A stretch of DNA of 64,000 nucleotides from the NCBI RefSeq assembly GCF_000620625.1, contig NZ_JIAW01000004.1, positions 93,213 to 157,212 of the forward strand, given 5' to 3'. Under the pieces are notes generated by a model. That model searched no databases, was not told the DNA's origin, and saw nothing but the letters and a program-made list of their open reading frames with translations. This document shows, piece after piece, positions 49,710-58,552 of this stretch. Origin of the DNA: Mycobacterium sp. URHB0044. GTDB taxonomy: Bacteria > Actinomycetota > Actinomycetes > Mycobacteriales > Mycobacteriaceae. How positions within the stretch are numbered: position 1 is the stretch's first letter; every line of letters starts with the position of its first letter. Made by a program: the position numbers and the translations under genes.

Positions 49710-50912
49710 GTGTCCCCTTCCACGGAATCAATCCATCTGGCCGTCGCCCTCGACGGCGCGGGTTGGCACCCGGCTTCCTGGCGCGAGCCCGACGCCCGAC
49801 CCGCCGACCTGCTGACACCTCGCTACTGGACCGATCTGGTTGCACGAGCCGAGCGCGGGCAGCTCGACTTCGTCACCATCGAAGACGGTCTGGCCCTGCA
49901 GTCCGACCATCCCTGGCGGTCCGATGAGCGCACCGATCGTGTGCGTGGCCGGCTCGACGCGGTGCTCATCGCGTCCCGAGTCGCACCCACCACGAGCCAC
50001 ATCGGCCTGATCCCCACCGCCATCGCCACACACACGGAGCCGTTCCACCTGTCCAAGGCCATCGCCACGCTGGACTACGTGAGTTCGGGGCGCGCTGGTG
50101 TCCGGGTGCAGATCTCGGCCAGCCGCGAGGCGGCCGGGCACTTCGGCCGCCGCGAGATCCCGGAGCGCTCCCCCGCCCTCACCGACGATCTGGTCGGCGA
50201 GGCCGCCGACTACATCGAGGTGCTGCGGCGGCTCTGGGACAGCTGGGAGGACGACGCCGAGATCCGCGATGTCGCCACCGGGCGGTTCATCGACCGAAAC
50301 AAGCTGCACTACATCGACTTCGAGGGCGCGCACTTCTCGGTGAAGGGGCCGTCCATCACGCCACGCCCGCCGCAGGGGCAACCGATCGTGGCCGCGTTGG
50401 GTCACGTCGACCCGGTGTATCAGCTGATCGCCGGTGGCGCCGACGTCGGTTTCGTCACCCCGCACAGCGCGGAAGAAACGGGCGCACTGGTAGAAACGAT
50501 CGCCGCCCAGCGGCCGGCGGGGCTGGCCCCGGTGCGGGTGTTCGCCGACCTGGTGGTGTTCCTCGCCGACACGGCCGAGGGCGCGCGTGCCCGCAAGGAA
50601 CGTCTCGATGAGCGGCTTGGTGCCGAATACCGCAGCGATGCCGAGGTATTCGTGGGCACGGTGAGCGAACTGGCCGATCTGCTGCAGCAGTGGCACGCCG
50701 CCGGTGCGGCGGGGTTCCGGCTGCGCCCGGCCACCCTGCCGCACGATCTGACGCAAATCACCGATGCGCTGGTGCCCGAGCTGCGCCGCCGCGGCGCGTT
50801 CCGCGACCACTATCAGGGGGCCACCCTGCGCGATCTGCTCGGCTTGTCGCGCCCCGTCAACCGGTACGCAGGAGTATCAGGGGCGAGCGAAGCGACGGGA
50901 AAGGTACAGTAA
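49710..50912 (+). CDS. LLM-class flavin-dependent oxidoreductase
   Basis: A 400-residue luciferase-like monooxygenase from GTG 49710. ESIHLAVALDGAGWHPASWR, LDFVTIEDGLALQ, GLIPTAIATHTEPFHLSKAI and YVSSGRAGVRVQ are typical of the group II (NtaA/SsuD/DszA-related) enzymes. It likely uses FMNH2 and O2 on a sulfur-, nitrogen- or carbon-containing substrate. Its TAA overlaps the next gene's ATG (TAATG). Confidence 0.83.
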   Translation: MSPSTESIHLAVALDGAGWHPASWREPDARPADLLTPRYWTDLVARAERGQLDFVTIEDGLALQSDHPWRSDERTDRVRGRLDAVLIASRVAPTTSHIGLIPTAIATHTEPFHLSKAIATLDYVSSGRAGVRVQISASREAAGHFGRREIPERSPALTDDLVGEAADYIEVLRRLWDSWEDDAEIRDVATGRFIDRNKLHYIDFEGAHFSVKGPSITPRPPQGQPIVAALGHVDPVYQLIAGGADVGFVTPHSAEETGALVETIAAQRPAGLAPVRVFADLVVFLADTAEGARARKERLDERLGAEYRSDAEVFVGTVSELADLLQQWHAAGAAGFRLRPATLPHDLTQITDALVPELRRRGAFRDHYQGATLRDLLGLSRPVNRYAGVSGASEATGKVQ

Positions 50913-52285
50913 TGACCAAGCCAGTCAAGCAGATTCACCTCGCCGCACACTTCCCCGGCGTCAACAACACCACGGTGTGGAGCGATCCCGCCTCGGGCAG
51001 CCACATCGAGTTCAGTTCGTTCGTGCACTTCGCCCAAACCGCCGAACGCGGGAAGTTCGACTTCATGTTCCTCGCCGAGGGTCTGCGCCTACGCGAGCAG
51101 GGCGGCCAGATCTACGACCTCGACGTGGTGGGGCGGCCCGACACCTTCACCGTCCTCGCCGCCCTCGCCGCCGTCACCGACCGGCTCGGGCTGACGGGCA
51201 CGATCAACTCGACTTTCAACGAACCCTATGAGGTGGCACGACAATTCGCGTCGCTCGACCACCTCTCAGAGGGCCGTGCCGCGTGGAACGTCGTCACCTC
51301 GTGGGATGCCTTCACGGGCGCGAACTTCCGCCGCGGCGGATTCCTCGCCGAGGACAAGCGCTACGAACGAGCGGAGAGCTTCCTCGACGCCGCGCACGTA
51401 CTGTTCGACTCCTGGCGCGGTGACGAGATCGTCGCCGACAAGGAGCGTGGCGTCTTCCTGTCCGATCCGGCGGCAGGCGCGTTCACGTATTCGGACGCGC
51501 ACTTCGACATCAGCGGCCGGTTCAACGTCCCCCGCAGTCCGCAGGGCAGGCCCGTCATCTTCCAGGCCGGTGACTCCGACCACGGGCGCGAATTCGCCGC
51601 CGCCGCAGCCGATGCCATCTTCTCCCGGCACGGAACACTGGAGGACGGCCAGGCCTTCTATGCCGACGTCAAGGGTCGGCTGCCGAAGTACGGGAGGGAA
51701 CGCGATCAGCTGCTCATCCTCCCCGCCGCGACGTTCGTCCTCGGTGACACCGATGCCGAGGCCGCCGAAATCGCCCAGGAGGTGCGCCTGTCACAGGTCT
51801 CGCCGCAGACCGCGATCAAGTTCCTCGAGCAACTGTGGAACCGCGACCTGTCCGATCACGACCCGGACGGCCCACTGCCGACCGTCGATCCGATCGTCGG
51901 CGAGAACACCATCGCGCGCGGCCGGGCCAGCGTGCGGATGCACCGCGACCCCATCGCCACCGCCAATGAGTGGCGAGCCAAGGCCGAAGCCGAGAACCTG
52001 ACCAGCCGCGAACTCATCGTCGAGGTCACCGGCAGGCAGAACTTCATCGGATCACCAAATACGGTGGCCGACAGGATCAACGACCTCGTCCAGGCCGATG
52101 CCAGCGACGGATTCATCCTGGTTCCGCACGTCACACCCGGCGGACTGGACCCGTTCGTCGACAAGGTCGTGCCGCTGCTGCAGGACCGCGGCGTGTTCCG
52201 AGCCGACTACGAGGGCACGACGTTGCGCGACCATCTCGGCCTGGCCCAGCCGGCCCGTGCGGTCGCCGCAGCGGACCGGGGCTGA
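50912..52285 (+). CDS. FMNH2-dependent monooxygenase, NtaA/SnaA/DszA family
   Basis: A 457-residue enzyme: KQIHLAAHFPGVNNTTVWSD, FDFMFLAEGLRLREQGG, GLTGTINSTFNEPYEVARQF, SEGRAAWNVVTSWD and GRPVIFQAGDSDHGREFAAA are signatures of the NtaA/SnaA/DszA monooxygenases. Oxidises nitrogen- or sulfur-containing compounds with a separate flavin reductase. Coupled to the preceding LLM gene. Confidence 0.87.
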   Translation: MTKPVKQIHLAAHFPGVNNTTVWSDPASGSHIEFSSFVHFAQTAERGKFDFMFLAEGLRLREQGGQIYDLDVVGRPDTFTVLAALAAVTDRLGLTGTINSTFNEPYEVARQFASLDHLSEGRAAWNVVTSWDAFTGANFRRGGFLAEDKRYERAESFLDAAHVLFDSWRGDEIVADKERGVFLSDPAAGAFTYSDAHFDISGRFNVPRSPQGRPVIFQAGDSDHGREFAAAAADAIFSRHGTLEDGQAFYADVKGRLPKYGRERDQLLILPAATFVLGDTDAEAAEIAQEVRLSQVSPQTAIKFLEQLWNRDLSDHDPDGPLPTVDPIVGENTIARGRASVRMHRDPIATANEWRAKAEAENLTSRELIVEVTGRQNFIGSPNTVADRINDLVQADASDGFILVPHVTPGGLDPFVDKVVPLLQDRGVFRADYEGTTLRDHLGLAQPARAVAAADRG

Positions 52286-52298
52286 GCCCGACCACGAC

Positions 52299-53156
52299 TC
52301 AGAAGACGCGCACCCAGTCGACGAGCATCTCCGCGGGGTATGTCCCCGTGCTGGGATCACCACCGCCGGAGCCCGCGACCGCGAGGTTCAACACCGGGAA
52401 CAACGAGTACCCCGGGAAGTTGAACGGCCAGTTGTCCAGGGAGTTCGCCGGCACCTCGAAATAGGGTGCTGCTCCGTCGACGTAGTCCAGCCAGAAGTAC
52501 ATCCCGGCGTCATTCCACGTCATGCGCCACGTGTGCCACCCGCCGTCCACCGGGAACGGGTTGGTGGCGAACGACGTTCCGTCCAACCGTGCGTGCACGG
52601 TCGTTCCCGACGGCCACTCCCCGTTGCCGTACCACTCGACCAGGTCGACTTCTCCGCCGACCTCGGGATGGTCGTTCATCAACCACCAGGCGGGCCAGCA
52701 GCCCGCCGTCAGGCAGTTGAACTTGATCCGGGCTTCCCACGTGGTGCCGATACCGCCCCACCACGTGCCGCGAACCTTGCCGCTGACGTACTTGCCGTTG
52801 TCGCGCGTTGCGCGGATGACGAGATTCGAGTTGCCGTCGAGGAACACGTGCTGGCGATCGTCGCGGTACTGACCCATGTTCTCGGGTCGATCCCAGAACA
52901 CCGGGTTCTTGATCAGCTCGCGGGCTTTCGACACCATCCACTTCGAGGCATCGGGTGCCGAGCCGGCCGGACCATCGAACTCGTCGTGGAAGAGGTACGC
53001 CTGAGTCTGAGCAGTCGCCGGCGGCGCGGCGGGCACCGGGTTCGGCGGTGCACCGGGACGGGCCGGATCGGCCCCGGCGACGGGCGCGGGGATGGCGGCC
53101 GCCAGCAGGCCGACCCCCGTCATGAACATCAAACTTCGGCGATCGATCTGAGGCAC
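52299..53156 (-). CDS. secreted glycoside hydrolase family 16 protein (Rv0315-like)
   Basis: 285 residues from GTG 53156. A twin-arginine-like signal (DRRSLMFMTGVGLLAAAIPA) precedes the GH16 domain: LFHDEFDGPAGSAPD, GQYRDDRQHVFLDGNSNLVI, GIGTTWEARIKFN, the catalytic EVDLVEWYG and NLAVAGSGGGDPSTGTYPAE. It looks orthologous to M. tuberculosis Rv0315. Expected activity is beta-1,3-glucanase-like. Convergent with the upstream monooxygenase pair. Confidence 0.88.
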   Translation of the reverse strand: MPQIDRRSLMFMTGVGLLAAAIPAPVAGADPARPGAPPNPVPAAPPATAQTQAYLFHDEFDGPAGSAPDASKWMVSKARELIKNPVFWDRPENMGQYRDDRQHVFLDGNSNLVIRATRDNGKYVSGKVRGTWWGGIGTTWEARIKFNCLTAGCWPAWWLMNDHPEVGGEVDLVEWYGNGEWPSGTTVHARLDGTSFATNPFPVDGGWHTWRMTWNDAGMYFWLDYVDGAAPYFEVPANSLDNWPFNFPGYSLFPVLNLAVAGSGGGDPSTGTYPAEMLVDWVRVF

Positions 53157-53347
53157 AGCGACACGATAAAGCCTGAACCCCGAATCTTGCGCGATTCGAC
53201 GCGTGGCGTCCCGACGACGGCCGCCGCGACCGAACGGGTGAAACGGCCACCGCCAATCGTGCGAATCACGTTTGTGCAGGTCTAGCAAATGCCACACTTC
53301 AGTCATGTCGCGACGCTCATTCTGATTCGTCGACCCGAGGAGCAGCC

Positions 53348-54313
53348 ATGACTGGCCAATTTCCGACGCAGCAGCCCGGATTGAACTACCTCACCGAGGG
53401 CGGCCAGGAAACCGAGATCATGTACAAGTACGGGTTCGACCTCCCGCACTTCGCCATGTTTCCCCTGCTCGACGACCCACGCGCCGTTTCCGAGCTGCGC
53501 GGCATGTACGGACGCTACTTGGACACCGCGGCCCTCCACGGGTTCGGCGTGGTCATGGGCGGCTTCGACTACCGCGCCAGCCCGGATTGGGGCTCGTTGC
53601 TCGGCTACTCCCGGGAGGCGCTGGCCGAGATGCAGTCGCGTTCGGTCGACTTCCTGCGCGACGTCGCACGGCCATACGAGGGTCAGGTGCCGGCACTCCT
53701 GTACGCCGGTATCGTCGGCCCCCGCGGCGATGCCTACGAACTGAACAAGACGATCACCGCCGACGAGGCGCAGGAGTACCACGGCGAACAGTTGGCCAAC
53801 CTGGCCCGTGCCGGCGTCGACCTGGTCGAGGCGATGACGTTCACCTCGGTGCCCGAAGTCATCGGTTTGTCGCATGCCGCAGCGGGCGCGGGATTGCCCC
53901 TCGCGGTGTCGTTCACACTCGACAACGCCACCCACCAGCTGCCGTCGGGGCCAACCCTGAAGGACGCGATCGAGACGATCGACTCCCACGCCGGGGATGA
54001 CCGGCCCGCGTTCTACGGCATCAACTGCTCGCACCCCTTGGAGTTCATGCCGGCCATCGAGCCGGGCGACTGGTTCGCGCGGGTGCGGTGCCTGCGACCC
54101 AATGCCGCTCTGATGGACAAGATTTCGCTGTGCACGCTCGGGCACCTCGAGGCGGGTGACCCGGTGGAGCTCGGCAAGCTGATGGGCGACGTGGCCCGGC
54201 GGTACCCACACATCGACATGTGGGGCGGCTGCTGCGGGACGTGGGACACCCACCTCGACGAGATCGCGCGAAACGTCTGCGCGGCGAGGGATGCCGGGGT
54301 CCCCGCCCCGTAG
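53348..54313 (+). CDS. homocysteine S-methyltransferase-like protein
   Basis: A 321-residue TIM-barrel protein. GLNYLTEGGQETEIMYKYGF opens the barrel; the zinc cysteines appear in YGINCSHPLEF and MWGGCCGTWDTHLDEIA. The family transfers methyl groups to homocysteine or other thiols. The actual methyl donor is unknown. Stop is 7 nt before the metalloprotease start. Confidence 0.82.
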   Translation: MTGQFPTQQPGLNYLTEGGQETEIMYKYGFDLPHFAMFPLLDDPRAVSELRGMYGRYLDTAALHGFGVVMGGFDYRASPDWGSLLGYSREALAEMQSRSVDFLRDVARPYEGQVPALLYAGIVGPRGDAYELNKTITADEAQEYHGEQLANLARAGVDLVEAMTFTSVPEVIGLSHAAAGAGLPLAVSFTLDNATHQLPSGPTLKDAIETIDSHAGDDRPAFYGINCSHPLEFMPAIEPGDWFARVRCLRPNAALMDKISLCTLGHLEAGDPVELGKLMGDVARRYPHIDMWGGCCGTWDTHLDEIARNVCAARDAGVPAP

Positions 54314-54320
54314 GTGCATC

Positions 54321-56237
54321 GTGAAGTACACGCTCCGGGCCATGCTCGCCGTCAGCATGCTGGCGGGCTTCTACCTGGTGGGTCTGGCCATCGTGGTGGC
54401 ACTGGCCTACGTCGGATACCTGTTCTCGGTGATCGGAATCGGGCTCATCGCGGGTTGCTTCTGGATCCTCGCGGTCGTCGTCGCGGTCGCCATCGGCAAG
54501 AGCATCGCCGCCCAGCGAAAGCACGGTGACCCGGGCCGGGGAAGCGTCCTTCTCGGTGAGGAGGAGCAACCCGAGTTGTGGCACGAGGTCCGGGAGCTCG
54601 CGGGTTTCGCCGGAACGCGGCCGCCCGACGAGATCCGGCTCGTCGCCGTCGCGAATGCTGCTGTGTCAGAGGACAGTACGCTGCTCGGACTAGTGGGCGG
54701 GACGCGGCGGATGTTCCTCGGAGCCCCACTGCTCATCGGGTTCACCCGCCAGCAGCTTCGCGCTGTGTTGGCACACGAGCTCGGCCACTACAGCGGCCGC
54801 CACACCGCCCTGGGTGCGCTCACCTATCGCGGCCAGGAGGCCATCGCACGGGTTCTCGACGATCTCGAGGACAGCTTCGCTCGCAAGCCGCTCGAGCTGT
54901 ATGGCGACTGGTACCTTGCCATTTCGCAGGCGGTCAACCGCCGCCAGGAGTTCGAGGCCGATCGGCTGAGCGCCGAACTCGTCGGCGGCGCAACCGCCGC
55001 GGAGGCATTGCGGCAGAACGAGGTGCTCGTTTTGGCGTGGCGCCTCTTCCTCGATCGGTACGTCGCCCCTGGCGAGGACTTCGGCTGCCGTCCCAGGGAT
55101 TTGTTCGACGGGTTCCGCCGCTTCGTGGACGATCCCGAGCGTCGACGCCAGCTCGCCGAGGCGCGGGAAGACCTTCCCGAACCGCCGCGGTCCGTCTACG
55201 ACAGCCATCCACCGACCGCCGAGCGATTGGCGGCCTTCCTGGCGGTCGATGGTGGCGCTGCTCAGCCGGACGTGTCGGAACCGGCGATGACCATGCTGCG
55301 CGACCCCCAGGCCGACCTGGCGCGCCTCGCCGACGTCCTGTACGCCGATACCGATCTGCGCCCCGCCGAGTTCGAGGAGATGGTGCCTCTCGCCGCCAGA
55401 TCCGGCGCTGCCCTGATGGCCCAGATCCTGCTCGACGTGGTGCGAAAGTGCGACGTTCCGAGTCCGACCCTTGGCGGCGTGGTGGCGGCGCTGAAGCAGG
55501 GGCAGTCCGAGGCGCTGCTCGGTCTGGTGGAAAACTCGGAACTCGATCACCCTGACGGTCGACGTCAGACGTTCGCGCGCATTCTTGGCCACGCCATCGC
55601 ACACGCTCTCATCGAAGACGGCTCGGCGACATACGAACTCGACTGGGGCGGTCCGCCACGACTCGTCGACGCCGCGGGCGAGCCGCTCGACCCGTTGACC
55701 CCCGCCTACGAAGCACTCAGCGGGGACGACGACGCGGTGGCGGCGCTCGAAGAATGGCTGGACCGGCACGGCGTGCGCCGCGACCTCGAGATGCCACCGC
55801 TCCCCGTAGAGAAGACCCCGGTGCAGCCCACCCGATGGTTGGGGCTGCTGGCGCCGGTCAACGAAGACCTCTTCAGCCGTCGAGCGGTGTTCGGCGTCGC
55901 CGACAGCGGACTGCTGATCTGCAGACCTCGGTTCCGCGACCACTGGGCGGCGGCTATCGCGACGCATAGCTTCCGCGACGCCGGGAGGACGTACGTCAAC
56001 CGGTTGGCCGCTCAGCAACCGGCCGATGTGCTCGCCAATGGTCGGGCACGGCACCTGGCCTGGGACGACATCGCGTCGATCGTGGCGCGCAACGGTCCGT
56101 TCAAACACTCGATGCGCATCAACACACGTGATGGCTCGACGTTGAGGCTCGAGTGGCCCGCGACGGCCCACATGCAAGGCAAGGTGTGGGCCACCCTCAC
56201 CCGACACGTCGGAGAGCGGTTCAAGATCGCGTCCTGA
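54321..56237 (+). CDS. M48-family membrane metallopeptidase with large C-terminal region
   Basis: 638 residues from GTG 54321 (AGGTGC upstream). Two N-terminal membrane helices (MLAVSMLAGFYLVGLAIVVA and VIGIGLIAGCFWILAVVVAV), the zinc motif AVLAHELGHYSGRH (His-Glu-x2-His) and the third ligand Glu in RQEFEADRLSAELV match M48 (Ste24/HtpX-like) peptidases. The last 300 residues form a soluble domain of unknown type. It lies 156 bp before the jetA gene, same strand; a functional tie is not established. Confidence 0.83.
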   Translation: MKYTLRAMLAVSMLAGFYLVGLAIVVALAYVGYLFSVIGIGLIAGCFWILAVVVAVAIGKSIAAQRKHGDPGRGSVLLGEEEQPELWHEVRELAGFAGTRPPDEIRLVAVANAAVSEDSTLLGLVGGTRRMFLGAPLLIGFTRQQLRAVLAHELGHYSGRHTALGALTYRGQEAIARVLDDLEDSFARKPLELYGDWYLAISQAVNRRQEFEADRLSAELVGGATAAEALRQNEVLVLAWRLFLDRYVAPGEDFGCRPRDLFDGFRRFVDDPERRRQLAEAREDLPEPPRSVYDSHPPTAERLAAFLAVDGGAAQPDVSEPAMTMLRDPQADLARLADVLYADTDLRPAEFEEMVPLAARSGAALMAQILLDVVRKCDVPSPTLGGVVAALKQGQSEALLGLVENSELDHPDGRRQTFARILGHAIAHALIEDGSATYELDWGGPPRLVDAAGEPLDPLTPAYEALSGDDDAVAALEEWLDRHGVRRDLEMPPLPVEKTPVQPTRWLGLLAPVNEDLFSRRAVFGVADSGLLICRPRFRDHWAAAIATHSFRDAGRTYVNRLAAQQPADVLANGRARHLAWDDIASIVARNGPFKHSMRINTRDGSTLRLEWPATAHMQGKVWATLTRHVGERFKIAS

Positions 56238-56393
56238 CCGCCGTTTTTGTGGTTGCTGGAGGGGCTCACGTTACTGTTGAGATCCCTGAGATCCGCCCAA
56301 ATCCGACACGCCCGACCCGCCGCTGCAGGCGCCGCTCGTTGTCGTCGGCGTGCCCTATCTTGGACCGTCCGGGCACCAGTCGAAAGGGAGTAG

Positions 56394-57869
56394 GTGGACA
56401 ACAACACGGCGATGTCGGCTGCCGACCTGATCGACCTCAACCGCGACATTCAGGGTTCGCCGACGATCCGGCTGCTGGCCACGCTGAACCTCGGCGTCTA
56501 CGCCACGCTGATGGAGCGCCACCTCAGCGGCGGCGTGGTCCCCGAAACCGAACTGGTGGTCCACCTCGAGCGCGATCTGGAGGAGCTGGACCGTCCCGGC
56601 GGCGAGCAGTCCGGCCTGGGCCTGATCAAGTCATGGGCCAGCCAGGGCTGGCTGCACCGGGTGGCCGACCAGCGCGCGGGCGTCGAACGGAACCTGTGTT
56701 ACCTGACGCAGGACGCGCGTCGTGCCCTCGACTTTCTGCGGGGCATGCGCCGCCAGGACACCATCGCCACCGGCGGCTCGATCAATGGCATCGCGTCGCG
56801 GCTCAAGCAGGTCGCCATCCGCGTCGGCAACGATCCCGACCGGATCCGCGCCGGCATCGAAGCCGAGATCGCCTCCCTGCGAGCGGAACTCGACGAACTC
56901 GACGACGGCCTTCGGGAGGATCGGCTCTCCGAACCCGACCTGACCGACATGTACGACGAGGCCCGCGCCATCGCGCTGCAGATGGAGCGGCTCATCACCG
57001 ACATCGGCCAGTACGGGACGATGATCGAGCAGGCGACTGCCGCCCTCGACGAGCCGATCGACAGCAACGTCGAGTACCGCGACCGCCAGCGCCAGATGTA
57101 CGCCGACTACCAGGCGGCCTGGGACTCCCAGGGTCGTGACTCGCACCGCGCGTTCCTCCGGATGATCAACGACCCCGATCAGCGCGCCGAGTTCGAGGCC
57201 GACGTGGCCGCGGTCGCCGAGGCGCTGCCAGCCCTCGACCCGGCGCTGCGCAGGGTGATGGCGGGGTTCTTCGAACTGGTGGGCCACCAGATCGACGAGG
57301 TGGAACGGATCCAGCAGCGCTGCGCCCAGCGGGTCAAGCGGTTCACCGCGTTCGGCACGCTGGAGCAGAGCCGCGGGGTGGCCCGTCAGCTCAACGAGGC
57401 CATCGGCGCGGCCCGCGCCCTGCTGAAGGCGTCGCTGACCGATTCGCGGCTCGACCTCGAACTGCCCCTCGCCCGCCACGCCATCAGCTCGGTCGGCGCC
57501 CTGAGCTTTCGGATCGGCGAGTTGTCCAATCCGAAGCCCGCCCAGGCTGCCGATGGCGAGGTCGACTTGTCCAGCTTCTCCGCGCTGACCACGCAGGTCG
57601 ACGCCCCGGCGATGTCGGACATGATCAACGCGGCGATCAGCACGGGCGCTCGGCTGTCGCTGCCCGACGCCGTCGAGATGCTCGACTCGGCCTATCTGGG
57701 CCACGTCATCGTGCTGTGGTCCTGGGCGCTCAAACAGCCAAGCGCCGCACAGTCATCCGACTCGGTCACGGTCCGCTTCCAGTCCCTGGACGGCCGCGAC
57801 CGTGAGATGGAGGTTCCGCATCTGATGTTCACCGAACCGATCTCCAGTCTGTTGGGAGCCGCTCCGTGA
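56394..57869 (+). CDS. jetA: JetA / MksF-like kleisin-type subunit (DUF3375)
   Basis: 491 residues from GTG 56394 with GGGAG upstream (ATG at 56412 also possible). IDLNRDIQGSPTIRLLATLN, a long coiled middle (IEAEIASLRAELDELDDGLR) and FFELVGHQIDEVERIQQRCA are typical of DUF3375. In Wadjet/MksBEF(G) complexes this kleisin-like subunit bridges the SMC dimer. Overlaps jetB by GTGA. Confidence 0.85.
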   Translation: MDNNTAMSAADLIDLNRDIQGSPTIRLLATLNLGVYATLMERHLSGGVVPETELVVHLERDLEELDRPGGEQSGLGLIKSWASQGWLHRVADQRAGVERNLCYLTQDARRALDFLRGMRRQDTIATGGSINGIASRLKQVAIRVGNDPDRIRAGIEAEIASLRAELDELDDGLREDRLSEPDLTDMYDEARAIALQMERLITDIGQYGTMIEQATAALDEPIDSNVEYRDRQRQMYADYQAAWDSQGRDSHRAFLRMINDPDQRAEFEADVAAVAEALPALDPALRRVMAGFFELVGHQIDEVERIQQRCAQRVKRFTAFGTLEQSRGVARQLNEAIGAARALLKASLTDSRLDLELPLARHAISSVGALSFRIGELSNPKPAQAADGEVDLSSFSALTTQVDAPAMSDMINAAISTGARLSLPDAVEMLDSAYLGHVIVLWSWALKQPSAAQSSDSVTVRFQSLDGRDREMEVPHLMFTEPISSLLGAAP

Positions 57870-58552
57870 CCACCGATCAGGGCATCGACTTCTCCTCGCT
57901 CCCCCAGGTCGATCAGACCGCCCGCACTCCGCACCAGCGTCGGCCCCGCTTCGACGGCGACGTCAGCGAGCTGCCCGACCGCGCCTGCTGGGCGCTGCAG
58001 CAGCTGCTCACCCGGCGCTACATCAGCGCAGAATCGGACCGCGACCTCTACACCTGGGTGCTGGAGTACCGCGCACAGCTCAGCGTGCGCCTATCCGAGC
58101 TGGACCTGCTGCTGCGCATCGTCGAGGGCGTCGACGTCGCCTTCGTCGAACAGGCCCGCTACGAATCCGCCAGGGGCGTCAAGCTTTTGCGACGCGAACC
58201 GCTGGGCACCTACGACTCGATCCTCGCGTTGCACTTGGCGCAGATCATGCGCGCCTCCGGCGATCAGACCGTGCTGATCAGCCGCGACGAGGTGCACGGC
58301 CTGTTCGCCGGGGTGCTCAACGACACCGACCGCGACGCGGTCACGTTCACCGCCCGCATCGACGCGGCGATCGCCCGCCTCACGGGGCTCGAGATCCTGC
58401 GCAAGACCCGCGACGACGAAGACAGCTACACCGTCAGCCCGGTGATCACGGCGGTCATGACCGCCTCGGTGATCACCGAACTGCAGCAGCAGTTCGAGCT
58501 GCTGCTCAACGGCGGCGGCGCCCCACAGGAGGAAGCAGACCTTGATGCCTGA
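57866..58552 (+). CDS. jetB: JetB / MksE-like subunit (DUF4194)
   Basis: 228 residues from GTG 57866. [40 protein letters not shown] and [20 protein letters not shown] are typical of the winged-helix KITE-like DUF4194 subunits that bind the kleisin. Coupled to jetA and overlaps jetC by 8 nt. Confidence 0.85.
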   Translation: MTTDQGIDFSSLPQVDQTARTPHQRRPRFDGDVSELPDRACWALQQLLTRRYISAESDRDLYTWVLEYRAQLSVRLSELDLLLRIVEGVDVAFVEQARYESARGVKLLRREPLGTYDSILALHLAQIMRASGDQTVLISRDEVHGLFAGVLNDTDRDAVTFTARIDAAIARLTGLEILRKTRDDEDSYTVSPVITAVMTASVITELQQQFELLLNGGGAPQEEADLDA

